DNA of 64,000 bases, taken from contig JAUIMI010000002.1 of NCBI GenBank assembly GCA_030433255.1, positions 191,177 to 255,176 on the forward strand. Direction: 5' to 3'. The position numbers and the translations under genes are program-made. Below, one piece after another: positions 26,227 through 34,718 of the stretch. Origin of the DNA: a bacterium. GTDB taxonomy: Bacteria; Patescibacteriota; Minisyncoccia; Phycocordibacterales; UBA1006. The notes beneath the pieces are model-generated. The model worked only from the letters and a program-made list of their open reading frames with translations. It did not search any database and was not told the origin of the DNA. Each line of letters starts with the position of its first letter. Positions within the stretch are counted from its first letter, which is position 1.

Positions 26227-26940
26227 TTATTTCCTATAAGAATATTTTTTTATTATATATTTATACCAGTCTTGTTCCGATTTTCTATTTATATATGCAG
26301 AATATTCATTATATAAAGGCTCATTTTGTTTTAAATTTAATACTGATAAGCATTCAATAACAGTAAGTGTCCAAGCTCTATGCTCTTCTTTGATAAATTC
26401 TTCAAATTCTATATTACTAATTCCTAATTTAATATTATCCTCATCAAAATGAATTAGTTCATGAAAAACACTCGCTATTAAAATTTTATCAAAATCTGTT
26501 TCTTTTAAAGAAATCCATTTTTTATATAATTTCCATGTATTAATTTTAAAAAAAGGTTTATTTTTGTGAATATTTGCAGAAAATAATCCTTTTTTTTCCA
26601 AGTCATCTACATCTTTTTTTGATTTAACTAAGAAAAAGCGTTTTTGTATCTGTGCACCAAATCTTTTTTCTATAGAAACCACTCGGGAGTTAATTTTTTT
26701 ATTGATTAAATTATATTCTGTCTGAGCATTAAAAATTCTAATAAGTTTTGGTTTTAAAATTTTTGTTTTAAAATTTTCAAGAACTTCTGGGTTTACCTGT
26801 TCTTTTATTTCTATGTTTGTAAGGGTTTGGTTAGAAATAATTTTACCATTAGTTTTATCACTATTTTTTTTATTTTTAGGAATAAAAATAGAAAATATAC
26901 ATAAAACAAAGAAACCCATAAATATATATTTAGTCTTCAT
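26227..26940 (-). CDS. Membrane-anchored HExxH protein, possible zinc peptidase
   Basis: This 237-residue protein has an N-terminal membrane segment (IFMGFFVLCIFSIFI), a Lys- and Asn-rich middle and a possible zinc motif HELIHFDEDN near residue 165. Conserved-looking acidic residues follow about 25 residues later (FIKEEHRAWTLTV), a spacing that fits a gluzincin-type third ligand. The family is not recognised, so peptidase activity is inference. Upstream on the minus strand TTGACA (26991-26996) and TAATAT (26969-26974) precede a 28-nt leader free of G. The base composition is more AT-rich than in neighbouring housekeeping genes. Confidence 0.68.
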   Translation of the reverse strand: MKTKYIFMGFFVLCIFSIFIPKNKKNSDKTNGKIISNQTLTNIEIKEQVNPEVLENFKTKILKPKLIRIFNAQTEYNLINKKINSRVVSIEKRFGAQIQKRFFLVKSKKDVDDLEKKGLFSANIHKNKPFFKINTWKLYKKWISLKETDFDKILIASVFHELIHFDEDNIKLGISNIEFEEFIKEEHRAWTLTVIECLSVLNLKQNEPLYNEYSAYINRKSEQDWYKYIIKKYSYRK

Positions 26941-27029
26941 TATTATTTTTTAAAGTTATTTTAAATATATATTAAAATATTTTTTAATATTGTCAATATT
27001 AAAACTCCACGATATACTGGAATTAGTTT

Positions 27030-28022
27030 ATGTTCACATATTTACAAAAATACGGTTTTGATTCGGAACGTGAAAATGAATTTCAAAATCTTACTATTGA
27101 AAAACCAGATTTAATTCCAGGTCGGGTTATTTCGGTTCATCGAACAAATTATGATGTTATAACAGAAGATGGTGAAATAGTATGTGAAATTACTGGTAAT
27201 CGACGTAAAGACAAAGACATCTATAGTAAACCTATTGTGGGAGATTGGGTTCTCCTTCGTTTAGGGAAAGGTGATAATGCAAATATTATTGAAGAGATTT
27301 TAGAGAGAAAGACTACCCTCGAGAGACGGCGTGCACACAGTGATTCTGAAGTACAAATTATTGCTACAAATGTTGATACAGCAGTTATCGTACAATCTTT
27401 GAATCAAGATTTTAGTGTTAATCGTATTGAACGCGTGCTAACGCAACTAGCATACACCGGTATTAACCCTGTTATTGTTTTAAATAAATTAGATTTAGTT
27501 GATGATATCCACGATATTAAAAAGGAAATGAGATCTATTGCATCAAAAAACATTCCTATTATTTACTCATCATTTACCACTGGTGAAGGATTGCCTGATA
27601 TTCAAGAACACCTTAATCCAAATCAAACAGTTGTATTTATGGGTTCTTCTGGTGTTGGTAAATCATCAATTATTAATACGATGCTTGATAGCTCCAACCA
27701 GCAGTTAACAGGAGAAGTTTCAGAGTGGAGTGGTAAGGGAAAACATACCACTACAGCTCGTAAGTTATTTCTTCTCAAAAATGATGTTATTGTTATTGAT
27801 ACACCTGGAACACGTGAATTTGGGTTAACGGTTGATGATGAATCTCTGCAGTATAATTTTTCGGTTATTGAAGGGTTATCATCACAATGTAAATTCCGTA
27901 ATTGTGGTCATTCTGTCGAACCTCAGTGTGCAGTTCAAGAAGCACTACAATCAGGAGAGATAACACAGCAGTTATTTGATAATTTTGTAAAGCTCTCAAA
28001 AGAGGTTAGAAAACATGAGTAA
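27030..28022 (+). CDS. rsgA: Ribosome small-subunit-dependent GTPase RsgA
   Basis: RsgA is a 330-residue GTPase that checks late assembly of the 30S subunit. It has an N-terminal OB-fold, a circularly permuted GTPase domain with G4 (LNKLDLVDD) before G1 (GSSGVGKSSI) and G3 (DTPGTREFG), and a C-terminal zinc site (CKFRNCGHSVEPQC). It overlaps the next gene by 8 bp. TATACT ends about 11 nt before the ATG. Confidence 0.95.
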   Translation: MFTYLQKYGFDSERENEFQNLTIEKPDLIPGRVISVHRTNYDVITEDGEIVCEITGNRRKDKDIYSKPIVGDWVLLRLGKGDNANIIEEILERKTTLERRRAHSDSEVQIIATNVDTAVIVQSLNQDFSVNRIERVLTQLAYTGINPVIVLNKLDLVDDIHDIKKEMRSIASKNIPIIYSSFTTGEGLPDIQEHLNPNQTVVFMGSSGVGKSSIINTMLDSSNQQLTGEVSEWSGKGKHTTTARKLFLLKNDVIVIDTPGTREFGLTVDDESLQYNFSVIEGLSSQCKFRNCGHSVEPQCAVQEALQSGEITQQLFDNFVKLSKEVRKHE

Positions 28023-28440
28023 AAAGATTAATGCGTTTGATTTCAATGATGGAAATAAACCTACCATACGTTTTTCTAATTTTGAAAAAATAATTACTGA
28101 TAGGCGTTCTGTGTATTCTGTTTCTTTGGGGTATGTAGAAAGCAGGGAAAATATTAAAAAATTTCTCAAAAAAACTAAAAAACTAAAAAATCACCACAAG
28201 GCAACTCATCATACGTGGGCAGTTCGTATTGCTCGTGATGGTGCTATATATGAATCAAAAAATGATGGGGGTGAGACAGGGGCAGGACAAGTAATTCTTA
28301 GAATTTTACAAAAGAAAAATATGGTGAATACCATTGTTTGTGTGACTCGTTGGTATGGTGGCATTAAGCTCGAAGCTGATCGGTTTAAACATGTTCAAGA
28401 TGCCACACTGTATATTATTAATACCCTTAACGAGATTTAA
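28015..28440 (+). CDS. YigZ/IMPACT N-terminal domain protein
   Basis: This 141-residue protein has the UPF0029/IMPACT core with THHTWAVRIA, DGGETGAGQVILRIL and VTRWYGGIKLEADRF. The C-terminal ferredoxin-like domain of full-length YigZ is missing. Function of the family in bacteria is unclear. The start overlaps rsgA by 8 bp and has one of the few Shine-Dalgarno-like stretches in the window (GAGGT, 8 nt before ATG), fitting coupled translation. Confidence 0.88.
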   Translation: MSKKINAFDFNDGNKPTIRFSNFEKIITDRRSVYSVSLGYVESRENIKKFLKKTKKLKNHHKATHHTWAVRIARDGAIYESKNDGGETGAGQVILRILQKKNMVNTIVCVTRWYGGIKLEADRFKHVQDATLYIINTLNEI

Positions 28441-28459
28441 AAGACTTTGCTTTCTTTGA

Positions 28460-28471
28460 TATACTTTAAGT
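28460..28471 (+). promoter_or_regulatory. Extended -10 of leaderless rpiB
   Basis: TGATATACT with hexamer 28460-28465 ends 6 nt before ATG 28472. Confidence 0.6.
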
Positions 28472-28939
28472 ATGGAATATACAATTCACCTCGCAACTGA
28501 TCATGCTGGTTTTGAAATGAAGGAGTTTTTAAAATCAGCATTAGAAGAGTTAGGATATACTGTTGTTGATCATGGTTCTTTTGAATATGAAGAAGATGAC
28601 GATTATCCAGATTTTATTAGCTTAGCAGCGCATGCTGTTTCACAAAACCCAGATGATAAGGGGGTTATCTTTGGTGGTTCAGGTCAAGGAGAAGCTATGG
28701 TCGCAAATAGGTATCCTCATGTACGTGCGACAACATACTATCATTTTGATCCTGAAATAATTAAACTTTCTCGAGAGCATAATAACGCTAACGTTCTTTC
28801 TATTGGGTCTCGTTTTTTATCAAACGAAGAAATGTTAGAGTCGGTGTTATTTTGGTTAGAAATACCATTTCAATTTGAAGAACGACATGCAAGACGTATA
28901 GAAAAAATAGAATTTTCTGGTTTTGATGAAGAAGAATAA
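28472..28939 (+). CDS. rpiB: RpiB/LacAB family sugar-phosphate isomerase
   Basis: This 155-residue protein interconverts ribose 5-phosphate and ribulose 5-phosphate if it acts as RpiB. ATDHAGFEMKEFL and SREHNNANVLSIGSRF match the family. In the active-site segment GVIFGGSGQGEAMVANR the usual catalytic Cys of ICGTGIG is replaced by Gly/Ser, so mechanism or substrate may differ. With Rpe and transketolase nearby, a role in the pentose phosphate pathway is likely. A small membrane protein gene follows 5 bp later. Confidence 0.9.
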   Translation: MEYTIHLATDHAGFEMKEFLKSALEELGYTVVDHGSFEYEEDDDYPDFISLAAHAVSQNPDDKGVIFGGSGQGEAMVANRYPHVRATTYYHFDPEIIKLSREHNNANVLSIGSRFLSNEEMLESVLFWLEIPFQFEERHARRIEKIEFSGFDEEE

Positions 28940-28944
28940 TTATT

Positions 28945-29445
28945 ATGAGTTACGAACGCTTATATAAAAGTTTTAAAAAATTTATAGATCAAGATGAACA
29001 CTTTACTGAAGCAGAGCAACAACAGATTCTTACAAGTTTTGAAAATAAATACAATAGAAATATTTTTCGATTAAGTATTATTCTTTTAATTTGGAGTATT
29101 TTTGGGATAACTATCGATTCTTTTATTATTGGAGGTAGCCTTATTGCAACCATTATGCAAGGGCTTTCTTGGAAATATCTTTGGCCTACCGTTATTTTTT
29201 CTATTGTTAATTTTATTATTAAATCACTCTTTGTTCGTTGGTATTTTAATAATGAAATACCCCTCAAAGAGATTGCATTGGCTGGTATTCCGTATTTAGG
29301 TTCAGCAACACTTATTGCTTATCTTGTTAAAAACGACCAGCTCTATGGAGCTGGGCTACAACATTATCTAAAATATTTACGCAGACGTGGTGTACAGTTT
29401 ATCTATACATTATTTACACAGCAAACAAAAAACAGGTCTCTCTAA
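28945..29445 (+). CDS. Membrane protein of unknown function
   Basis: This 166-residue protein has a soluble N-terminal stretch (DEHFTEAEQQQILTSF) and about three to four hydrophobic helices (IILLIWSIFGITIDSFI, LWPTVIFSIVNFII, IALAGIPYLGSATLIAYLV), ending in a basic tail. It follows rpiB by 5 bp and overlaps the 3' end of the convergent bcp gene by 4 bp. I do not recognise the family. Confidence 0.75.
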   Translation: MSYERLYKSFKKFIDQDEHFTEAEQQQILTSFENKYNRNIFRLSIILLIWSIFGITIDSFIIGGSLIATIMQGLSWKYLWPTVIFSIVNFIIKSLFVRWYFNNEIPLKEIALAGIPYLGSATLIAYLVKNDQLYGAGLQHYLKYLRRRGVQFIYTLFTQQTKNRSL

Positions 29446-29900
29446 GAACTGTTTTTTATATAGTCTAAAACCTCTTTAGGGTGTTCTACTGGTTTTACTT
29501 TTGACCAATGCTGGATAATCACACCTTCTTCATTTATAAGAAATGATTCGCGAGAGATTCCCATATATTTTTTACCAAACATGGTTTTTTCTTTCCACAC
29601 TTTGTATTGTTGAATCATTTTAGTTTCCTCGTCTGATAATAAGATAATATCTAAATTATGTTTTGAGCAAAATTTTTGGTGACTCTCTATGGTATCTTTC
29701 GAAACACCGATAATTACGGTATTGTATTTTTCAAATTCATTTTTTAATTCTTGAAATCCAATGGTTTCGGTGGTACATCCTGGCGTCATGTCTTTTGGGT
29801 AAAAATAAATGAGTATTTTTTTACCAGAAAATTCTGTTAAGGTTCTTGTTGTTCCTGTTTGATCAGGAAGTGAAAAAAAGGGTGCTGATATATTATTCAT
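29442..29900 (-). CDS. bcp: Thiol peroxidase of the Bcp/PrxQ family
   Basis: This 152-residue peroxiredoxin reduces peroxides. The active site is YFYPKDMTPGCTTETIGF with the peroxidatic Cys, and the resolving Cys of many PrxQ proteins (five residues later) is absent. A further Cys lies in HQKFCSKH. I use ATG 29900 because TATACT (29909-29914, minus) ends 8 nt before it. It is divergent from rpe. A stem made by its last codons and the convergent gene (AAAAAACAG/CTGTTTTTT) can stop both transcripts. Confidence 0.93.
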   Translation of the reverse strand: MNNISAPFFSLPDQTGTTRTLTEFSGKKILIYFYPKDMTPGCTTETIGFQELKNEFEKYNTVIIGVSKDTIESHQKFCSKHNLDIILLSDEETKMIQQYKVWKEKTMFGKKYMGISRESFLINEEGVIIQHWSKVKPVEHPKEVLDYIKNSS

Positions 29901-29908
29901 ATGTTTAT

Positions 29909-29932
29909 AGTATAGCATCTCTCGTGTATACT
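29909..29932. promoter_or_regulatory. Divergent leaderless promoters of bcp and rpe
   Basis: The bcp -10 (TATACT, minus, 29909-29914) and rpe -10 (TATACT, plus, 29927-29932) share a 38-bp gap. They end 8 and 6 nt before their ATGs. Confidence 0.6.
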
Positions 29933-29938
29933 ATTGGT

Positions 29939-30628
29939 ATGAATTCACCTATTATTCCTGCAATTATGCCCGAACGGTTTGATGATATTGAAGCGTACGT
30001 TTCCATGGTTCGAAATCACGTACCTATAGTTCAATTAGATTTAATGGATGGTAACTACGTTCCAGAAAAAACATGGCCATTTTACTATGGGACTGATTAT
30101 GATTTACAAGACTTAAAAAAAGAAGACTCTTCATTTCCTTTTTGGGAAGATGTTGATTATGAACTAGATTTAATGATTTCACGCCCAGAAGAGGATTTAG
30201 ATACTTGGTTAACCATTGGAGCAGCACGAGTCGTTTTTCACTATGCTTCTGTTCATGATTGGCAAAAAATTAAAGACATAGAAACTGGTTTTCGTACTTT
30301 TGTTAAGATTGGAGTTGCCGTTACTATTCATGACACACTTGAAGATATTTTTGAATTAATTGATAATAATGTTGTTGATTATGTTCAAGTTATGGGTATT
30401 GCTCATATTGGATACCAGGGAGAACCTTTTGAAGAGAAGGCATTAGGTATTATTTCAAGACTTCGTAAAAGATATCCAGATTTAATGATTACTATTGATG
30501 GAGGTGTATCTATTGATACCATCGCCCCCTTATCTCAAGCTGGCACTACTAATTTTATATCTGGTTCTGGGGTGTATGGTGGCGGAATTGCAGAAGAGAA
30601 TATAAAACAACTAGAATCATTAATATAG
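29939..30628 (+). CDS. rpe: Ribulose-phosphate 3-epimerase family protein
   Basis: This 229-residue TIM-barrel protein interconverts ribulose and xylulose 5-phosphate if it acts as Rpe. The beta-strand motifs PAIMPERFDD, VPIVQLDLMDGNYVP, ISRPEED, VVDYVQVMGIAHIGYQGEPF and TIDGGVSIDTI are in order. VMGIAHIGYQG departs from the usual VNPGFGGQ, so specificity is a little uncertain. ATG 29939 follows TATACT by 6 nt. Confidence 0.88.
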   Translation: MNSPIIPAIMPERFDDIEAYVSMVRNHVPIVQLDLMDGNYVPEKTWPFYYGTDYDLQDLKKEDSSFPFWEDVDYELDLMISRPEEDLDTWLTIGAARVVFHYASVHDWQKIKDIETGFRTFVKIGVAVTIHDTLEDIFELIDNNVVDYVQVMGIAHIGYQGEPFEEKALGIISRLRKRYPDLMITIDGGVSIDTIAPLSQAGTTNFISGSGVYGGGIAEENIKQLESLI

Positions 30629-30694
30629 ATACTTGCGATTTATATGTAATCCTATATATTCTACTTTGAATTAACTAAAAAAATAAAATATATA

Positions 30695-30832
30695 ATGGAA
30701 TTATCTAAAAAAGAACAGAGAAAAAAAGAATTAAAAACAACCTTAGGTATGATTTTTGGACTCCTGTTATCCGGAGCACTTATTATTGGTATTTTATACG
30801 TACTTCGCTCTTTAGGTGTTGAAATTCAATAA
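30695..30832 (+). CDS. Small single-pass membrane protein, 45 residues
   Basis: ATG 30695 opens 45 codons with a charged N-terminus (MELSKKEQRKKELK) and one hydrophobic helix (GMIFGLLLSGALIIGILYVL). A terminator follows directly, and an A/T-only leader precedes it, so it is likely expressed. No family is recognised. Confidence 0.65.
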   Translation: MELSKKEQRKKELKTTLGMIFGLLLSGALIIGILYVLRSLGVEIQ

Positions 30833-30839
30833 AGTACAG

Positions 30840-30865
30840 CTCTTGCGAATTAGCAAGAGTTTTTT
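30840..30865 (+). terminator. Intrinsic terminator
   Basis: CTCTTGC and GCAAGAG pair around GAATTA, followed by T6. Confidence 0.85.
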
Positions 30866-30911
30866 CTTTATAAAATTGTTACGATGGTAAAGAATTTAAG
30901 TCAGGTTCTTT

Positions 30912-31295
30912 ATGAAAAAATACATTAAGTTTGAACTTCTTTTAGATAATCCTCAACATGTCATAAAGAGAATTTTTCAAAGAATTCTTATTGTAAATAG
31001 AAACACCTCACAAAGAAAAAAAGGGATAGTAAATATGATATTATTTTTATCTATTAATATGATAATAGGCGGGACTCAGATTTTACTTGCATATCTATCT
31101 ATAGAAGGGAATCATCTAGCAGCCCAGATACTTTTATTTTTATTACTTTCTGAATTTGTTATCAAAATTTTATTTATATTGATTCATTCAGGAAGTCTTA
31201 TCTATGCTCTTTTTATTTCTATGCCAATTATTTCTTTAATTATTCCCGTGAGTAATATTATCTACAACATAAGAAAAAAAATGAAATACACATAA
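30912..31295 (+). CDS. Membrane protein of unknown function, 127 residues
   Basis: A basic N-terminal part (residues 1-40) precedes about three hydrophobic helices (MILFLSINMIIGGTQILLAY, AAQILLFLLLSEFVIKILFI, SLIYALFISMPIISLIIPVS). It ends in a basic tail at a bidirectional terminator. No family is recognised and no strong promoter is seen. Confidence 0.65.
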   Translation: MKKYIKFELLLDNPQHVIKRIFQRILIVNRNTSQRKKGIVNMILFLSINMIIGGTQILLAYLSIEGNHLAAQILLFLLLSEFVIKILFILIHSGSLIYALFISMPIISLIIPVSNIIYNIRKKMKYT

Positions 31296-31323
31296 AAACA
31301 TCTTCTATGCGAAGATGTTTTTT
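31294..31323. terminator. Bidirectional terminator between convergent genes
   Basis: AAAAACATCTTC and GAAGATGTTTTTT pair around TATGC. The 3' arm lies inside the end of trhO. Confidence 0.88.
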
Positions 31324-32402
31324 AATAATTCCCAAGGAGATTTCTTGGCGCGAATTTTTTTAGGGCGAAGCGATTTCGAGAATTTCTTTTGAGAACTTTT
31401 ACCATGTTTTTTATAATATTGTTTTTGTTTTTCAGGAGACCACGAAGCAATTTTTTTACATTTTTTACTACATGCTTTGGTATTTTTTTCTTCACAATCT
31501 TCACATTGTAGAAAGAGTAGATTACATGATTTATTTGCACAATTTACATGTCTATCTGATTTTGTACCACATTGGTGGCAGTGAGAAATAATCTGATCTC
31601 CGATACGTTCTTTATCACGACCGTCAAAGACATAATTTGCCCCAAGGAACTTATTTTCTAATCCTTGCTTTTCTACTTGGTGTTTGTAGGCAATCACTCC
31701 GCCGTGGAGTTGGTTTACATCAGTAAACCCTTTATGTTTAAAATACGCTGATGCTTTTTCACAACGAATTCCACCAGTACAATACAAGAGGAGTTTTTTG
31801 TCCTTTTTATCACTGATATCATCAGCAACCATAGGAAGTTGATCACGAAAAGTATCAACGTCATGACACATTGCACCGTCAAAATGACCAATTTCTGATT
31901 CATATTGATTTCGCATATCAACAACAACAGTATCTGGGTCTTCCATAGCTGCATTAAACTCTTCTGCCGTAAGGTGTTTTCCAACATTTTCAATATCGTA
32001 TTCACCAAAATGTAAACCATCTGCAACGATATTGTTTTTAACGGTTATAGCTAATTTCCAAAATGACTTTGAGTCTTGGATAATTCCAATTTTGAATGGA
32101 ATATTAGTAAATTCTGGAATTTCATAGAGTTCTTTTTTGAATGTTTCCCAATTATGCTCAGGTACTGACATTTGTGCATTAATCCCTTCACGTGCAACAT
32201 AAATTCTTCCAAGACATCCTAATTCATTCCAACGTCGCCATAAATTGTCTCGCATTTCTTGTGGTTTTTTAATTTCCACATACTTATAGAAAGATACCGT
32301 TATGCGATTGAACTCTTCTGCTTCGAGGTTTTTCATACAATCTTCTTTTGAAAGAAGGTTCCACAATCGTTCTTCTTTTTGTTGTACTTTTTTTGTTTTC
32401 AT
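31305..32402 (-). CDS. trhO: tRNA uridine 5-oxyacetic-type hydroxylase TrhO (rhodanese domain)
   Basis: TrhO (YceA) hydroxylates U34 of some tRNAs using oxygen. The UPF0176 N-terminal domain (FYKYVEIKKPQEMRDNLW, GRIYVAREGINAQMS) precedes a rhodanese domain with catalytic CTGGIRCEKA and a C-terminal Cys-rich zinc-like region (CHQCG, CEDC, CSKKC). I use ATG 32402: upstream in-frame residues are hydrophobic and unlike the family, and a -10-like TATAGA lies just upstream. The C-terminal basic tail is longer than usual. Confidence 0.93.
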   Translation of the reverse strand: MKTKKVQQKEERLWNLLSKEDCMKNLEAEEFNRITVSFYKYVEIKKPQEMRDNLWRRWNELGCLGRIYVAREGINAQMSVPEHNWETFKKELYEIPEFTNIPFKIGIIQDSKSFWKLAITVKNNIVADGLHFGEYDIENVGKHLTAEEFNAAMEDPDTVVVDMRNQYESEIGHFDGAMCHDVDTFRDQLPMVADDISDKKDKKLLLYCTGGIRCEKASAYFKHKGFTDVNQLHGGVIAYKHQVEKQGLENKFLGANYVFDGRDKERIGDQIISHCHQCGTKSDRHVNCANKSCNLLFLQCEDCEEKNTKACSKKCKKIASWSPEKQKQYYKKHGKSSQKKFSKSLRPKKIRAKKSPWELLKNIFA

Positions 32403-32642
32403 TACTCTATATCCTATCCCAAGAATAGAATTTTTCAATAATAGATACAAAAAAAGTGCACATATCATGTATGTGCACTTAATAAATATCTGCAGAATTG
32501 TTAACTTATTAATTAATTAAAAATCCCTTTTTTATCTAATATTAAGTTAAAGAACAGCGATATTTATCATTAATTGATTAATAGCTTTTCTAATGTAATT
32601 CATTTTCAAAAATAGTCAAATAATTTTGATTTTTAAATCTGA
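32403..32642. other. Intergenic region, about 240 bp
   Basis: This AT-rich gap between trhO and the transketolase gene has no convincing frame longer than 40 codons. It holds direct TTAAT repeats and a GTTAAC site, but no recognisable RNA gene or -35 box. Confidence 0.4.
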
Positions 32643-32654
32643 TATAATGGGTAC
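32643..32654 (+). promoter_or_regulatory. Extended -10 of leaderless transketolase operon
   Basis: TGATATAAT with hexamer 32643-32648 ends 6 nt before ATG 32655. Confidence 0.6.
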
Positions 32655-33509
32655 ATGACAGATGAACGAATTAAGGAATTAGAACTTAAAGCAAATGATA
32701 TTCGTATTTCAATTATTGATATGTTGGAGGACGCAGGTTCTGGGCATACAGCAGGACCATTAGGAATGACTGATATGTTTACCGCTTTATATTTTGAGGT
32801 TATGCAACATAATCCCAAAGACCCAGAGTGGAAAGATCGTGACAGATTGATTTTATCAAATGGACATACCGTTCCAGTTCGCTATGCAACTATGGCTCAT
32901 GCTGGATATTTCCCATTAGAAGAATTATCAACCCTACGTAAATTTAAATCACGATTGCAAGGTCATCCAGAACGACATGCATTGCCTGGTATTGAACACA
33001 CATCAGGTCCACTAGGGACAGGTTTAGGGCAGGCAGCAGGTATGGCGTTTGGAATGCGTTTGGATAACAATAAACAGCATGTGTACTGTATTACTGGTGA
33101 CGGTGAATTAGATTGTGGAAATATTTGGGAGTCAGCAATGTTTGCGGCGCACCACAATCTTTCAAACCTTACTGCTATTGTTGATAGAAACAATATTCAA
33201 ATAAATGGTGCTACTGAAAATGTAATGAAACTTGAAGACCTACGGGGTAAATGGGAATCATTTGGTTGGCATGTTATTGAAATTGACGGACACAACATCC
33301 AAGAGTTTGTTAATGCAGTTAATCAAGCAAAAGCCATTCAAAATAAACCAACATGTCTCATTGCTCATACTATTCCAGGAAAAGGAATTAAAGAAATTGA
33401 AAACGAGTTCGAATGGCATGGTAAACCACCAAGCAGTGAAGAAGAAAAACGTTTCTTAAGGGAATTACGAACATTACGAGGTAAAATTGAGGCAACTCAC
33501 TCACAGTAA
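32655..33509 (+). CDS. tktN: Transketolase N-terminal (thiamine diphosphate-binding) subunit
   Basis: This 284-residue subunit holds the thiamine diphosphate pyrophosphate-binding domain: SGHTAGPLGMTDMFTALYF, GHPERH, then GDGELDCGNIWESAMFAAHH with the metal-binding Asp and Asn. Transketolase moves two-carbon units between sugar phosphates in the cytoplasm. The gene is split, with the other half 1 bp downstream, as in many archaea and CPR genomes. Confidence 0.95.
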   Translation: MTDERIKELELKANDIRISIIDMLEDAGSGHTAGPLGMTDMFTALYFEVMQHNPKDPEWKDRDRLILSNGHTVPVRYATMAHAGYFPLEELSTLRKFKSRLQGHPERHALPGIEHTSGPLGTGLGQAAGMAFGMRLDNNKQHVYCITGDGELDCGNIWESAMFAAHHNLSNLTAIVDRNNIQINGATENVMKLEDLRGKWESFGWHVIEIDGHNIQEFVNAVNQAKAIQNKPTCLIAHTIPGKGIKEIENEFEWHGKPPSSEEEKRFLRELRTLRGKIEATHSQ

Positions 33510-33510
33510 T

Positions 33511-34497
33511 ATGATTAATACAGAACTAAAATTACATGATAATGTATTCAATCCTGATGCTCTAGATAAGGCGGCTACACGTGATGGATTTGGAAAGGGA
33601 TTAGTAGAAGCAGGAGAAAAAGATTCTCGAGTAATGGCACTATGTGCTGACCTTGCAGAATCAACCCGTGCTCACTGGTTCAAGGAAAAATTTCCAGAAC
33701 GGTATATTGAATTAGGTGTTGCTGAGCAGAATCTTGCTGCTGTTGCTTCTGGTTTAGCAAATTACGGTAAGGTTCCATTTATGATGTCGTATGCTGCTTT
33801 TTCACCTGGTCGTAACTGGGAGCAAATCCGATCAACTATTTGTTTAAATGATGTTCCAGCAAAAATTGTTGGAGCTCATGCTGGCGTCTCTGTCGGTCCT
33901 GATGGGGCTACCCATCAAGCCTTGGAAGATATCGCAACCATGAGAGTTCTTCCTAACATGGTAGTTGTGGTTCCTGCAGATAGTGAAGAGGCACGTAAGG
34001 CAACACATGCTATTGCTGAAAATGACAAACCTTCATATATTCGCCTTGCTCGAGCTAAAACACCTGTTTTTACCACCCCTGAAACATCTTTTGAGATTGG
34101 ATTACCACAAGTTGTCTATACTTCAGAAAACCCAAAAGTTGGAATTATTGCCTGTGGCTCTTTGGTTTACCAATCGATCTTGGCTGCAGAGGAACTCAAA
34201 AAAGAAGGGATTGAGGTTTCAGTTATGAATCTTTCAACAATAAAGCCGCTTAATGAAAAAGTTGTTGTAGAATTTGCACAATCGGTTGATCATATTGTTA
34301 CAGCAGAAGAACATCAAATTCATGGGGGGATGGGGTCTCTTGTCGCTGAAACTCTTTCAAAATATCATCCCACAAAAATGTCATTTATTGGAATGCATGA
34401 TCGTTTTGGGGGATCAGGTAGCCCAGATGAATTATTAGAATACTTTGGTTTTACCAAAGGTGGAATAATAAAACACATTAAAGAACAGCTTTCATAG
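33511..34497 (+). CDS. tktC: Transketolase C-terminal subunit
   Basis: This 328-residue subunit has the pyrimidine-binding domain (MALCADLAEST, RYIELGVAEQNLAAVASGLA, with the catalytic Glu) and the C-terminal domain (VTAEEHQIHGGMGSLVAE). It completes the active site of the N-terminal subunit. I use ATG 33511, one base after the previous stop (TAATATG), instead of an in-frame start at 33487 that would overlap. Confidence 0.95.
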   Translation: MINTELKLHDNVFNPDALDKAATRDGFGKGLVEAGEKDSRVMALCADLAESTRAHWFKEKFPERYIELGVAEQNLAAVASGLANYGKVPFMMSYAAFSPGRNWEQIRSTICLNDVPAKIVGAHAGVSVGPDGATHQALEDIATMRVLPNMVVVVPADSEEARKATHAIAENDKPSYIRLARAKTPVFTTPETSFEIGLPQVVYTSENPKVGIIACGSLVYQSILAAEELKKEGIEVSVMNLSTIKPLNEKVVVEFAQSVDHIVTAEEHQIHGGMGSLVAETLSKYHPTKMSFIGMHDRFGGSGSPDELLEYFGFTKGGIIKHIKEQLS

Positions 34498-34498
34498 T

Positions 34499-34699
34499 AT
34501 GTTGAAAAAGATTTCGTATGTAATATTTCTTTCTATTATTGTTGGTATTCTTGTGTATGCATTCTTTCAAAATAGAAAACTTAATAATACAGCACACTAT
34601 TCAACATTAGAGATAAATAACTCTGAGGAACGTCTTACCGAACGAGAGAGGGTTCATATAATTTTTAATAATGAATTTAAAAAACAAGAACGTGAATAA
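34499..34699 (+). CDS. Small membrane-anchored protein, 66 residues
   Basis: An N-terminal hydrophobic helix (ISYVIFLSIIVGILVYAFF) is followed by a charged tail ending EFKKQERE. It starts 1 bp after the transketolase stop, so it belongs to that operon. The family is unknown. Its last codons form half of a long palindrome with the convergent gene. Confidence 0.7.
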   Translation: MLKKISYVIFLSIIVGILVYAFFQNRKLNNTAHYSTLEINNSEERLTERERVHIIFNNEFKKQERE

Positions 34700-34718
34700 T
34701 TTATTCACGTTCTTGTTT
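34680..34718. terminator. Bidirectional terminator encoded in two convergent 3' ends
   Basis: Near-perfect palindrome: AAAACAAGAACGTGAATAA and its complement. Both flanking genes end inside it, so both proteins finish with KQERE. Confidence 0.85.
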
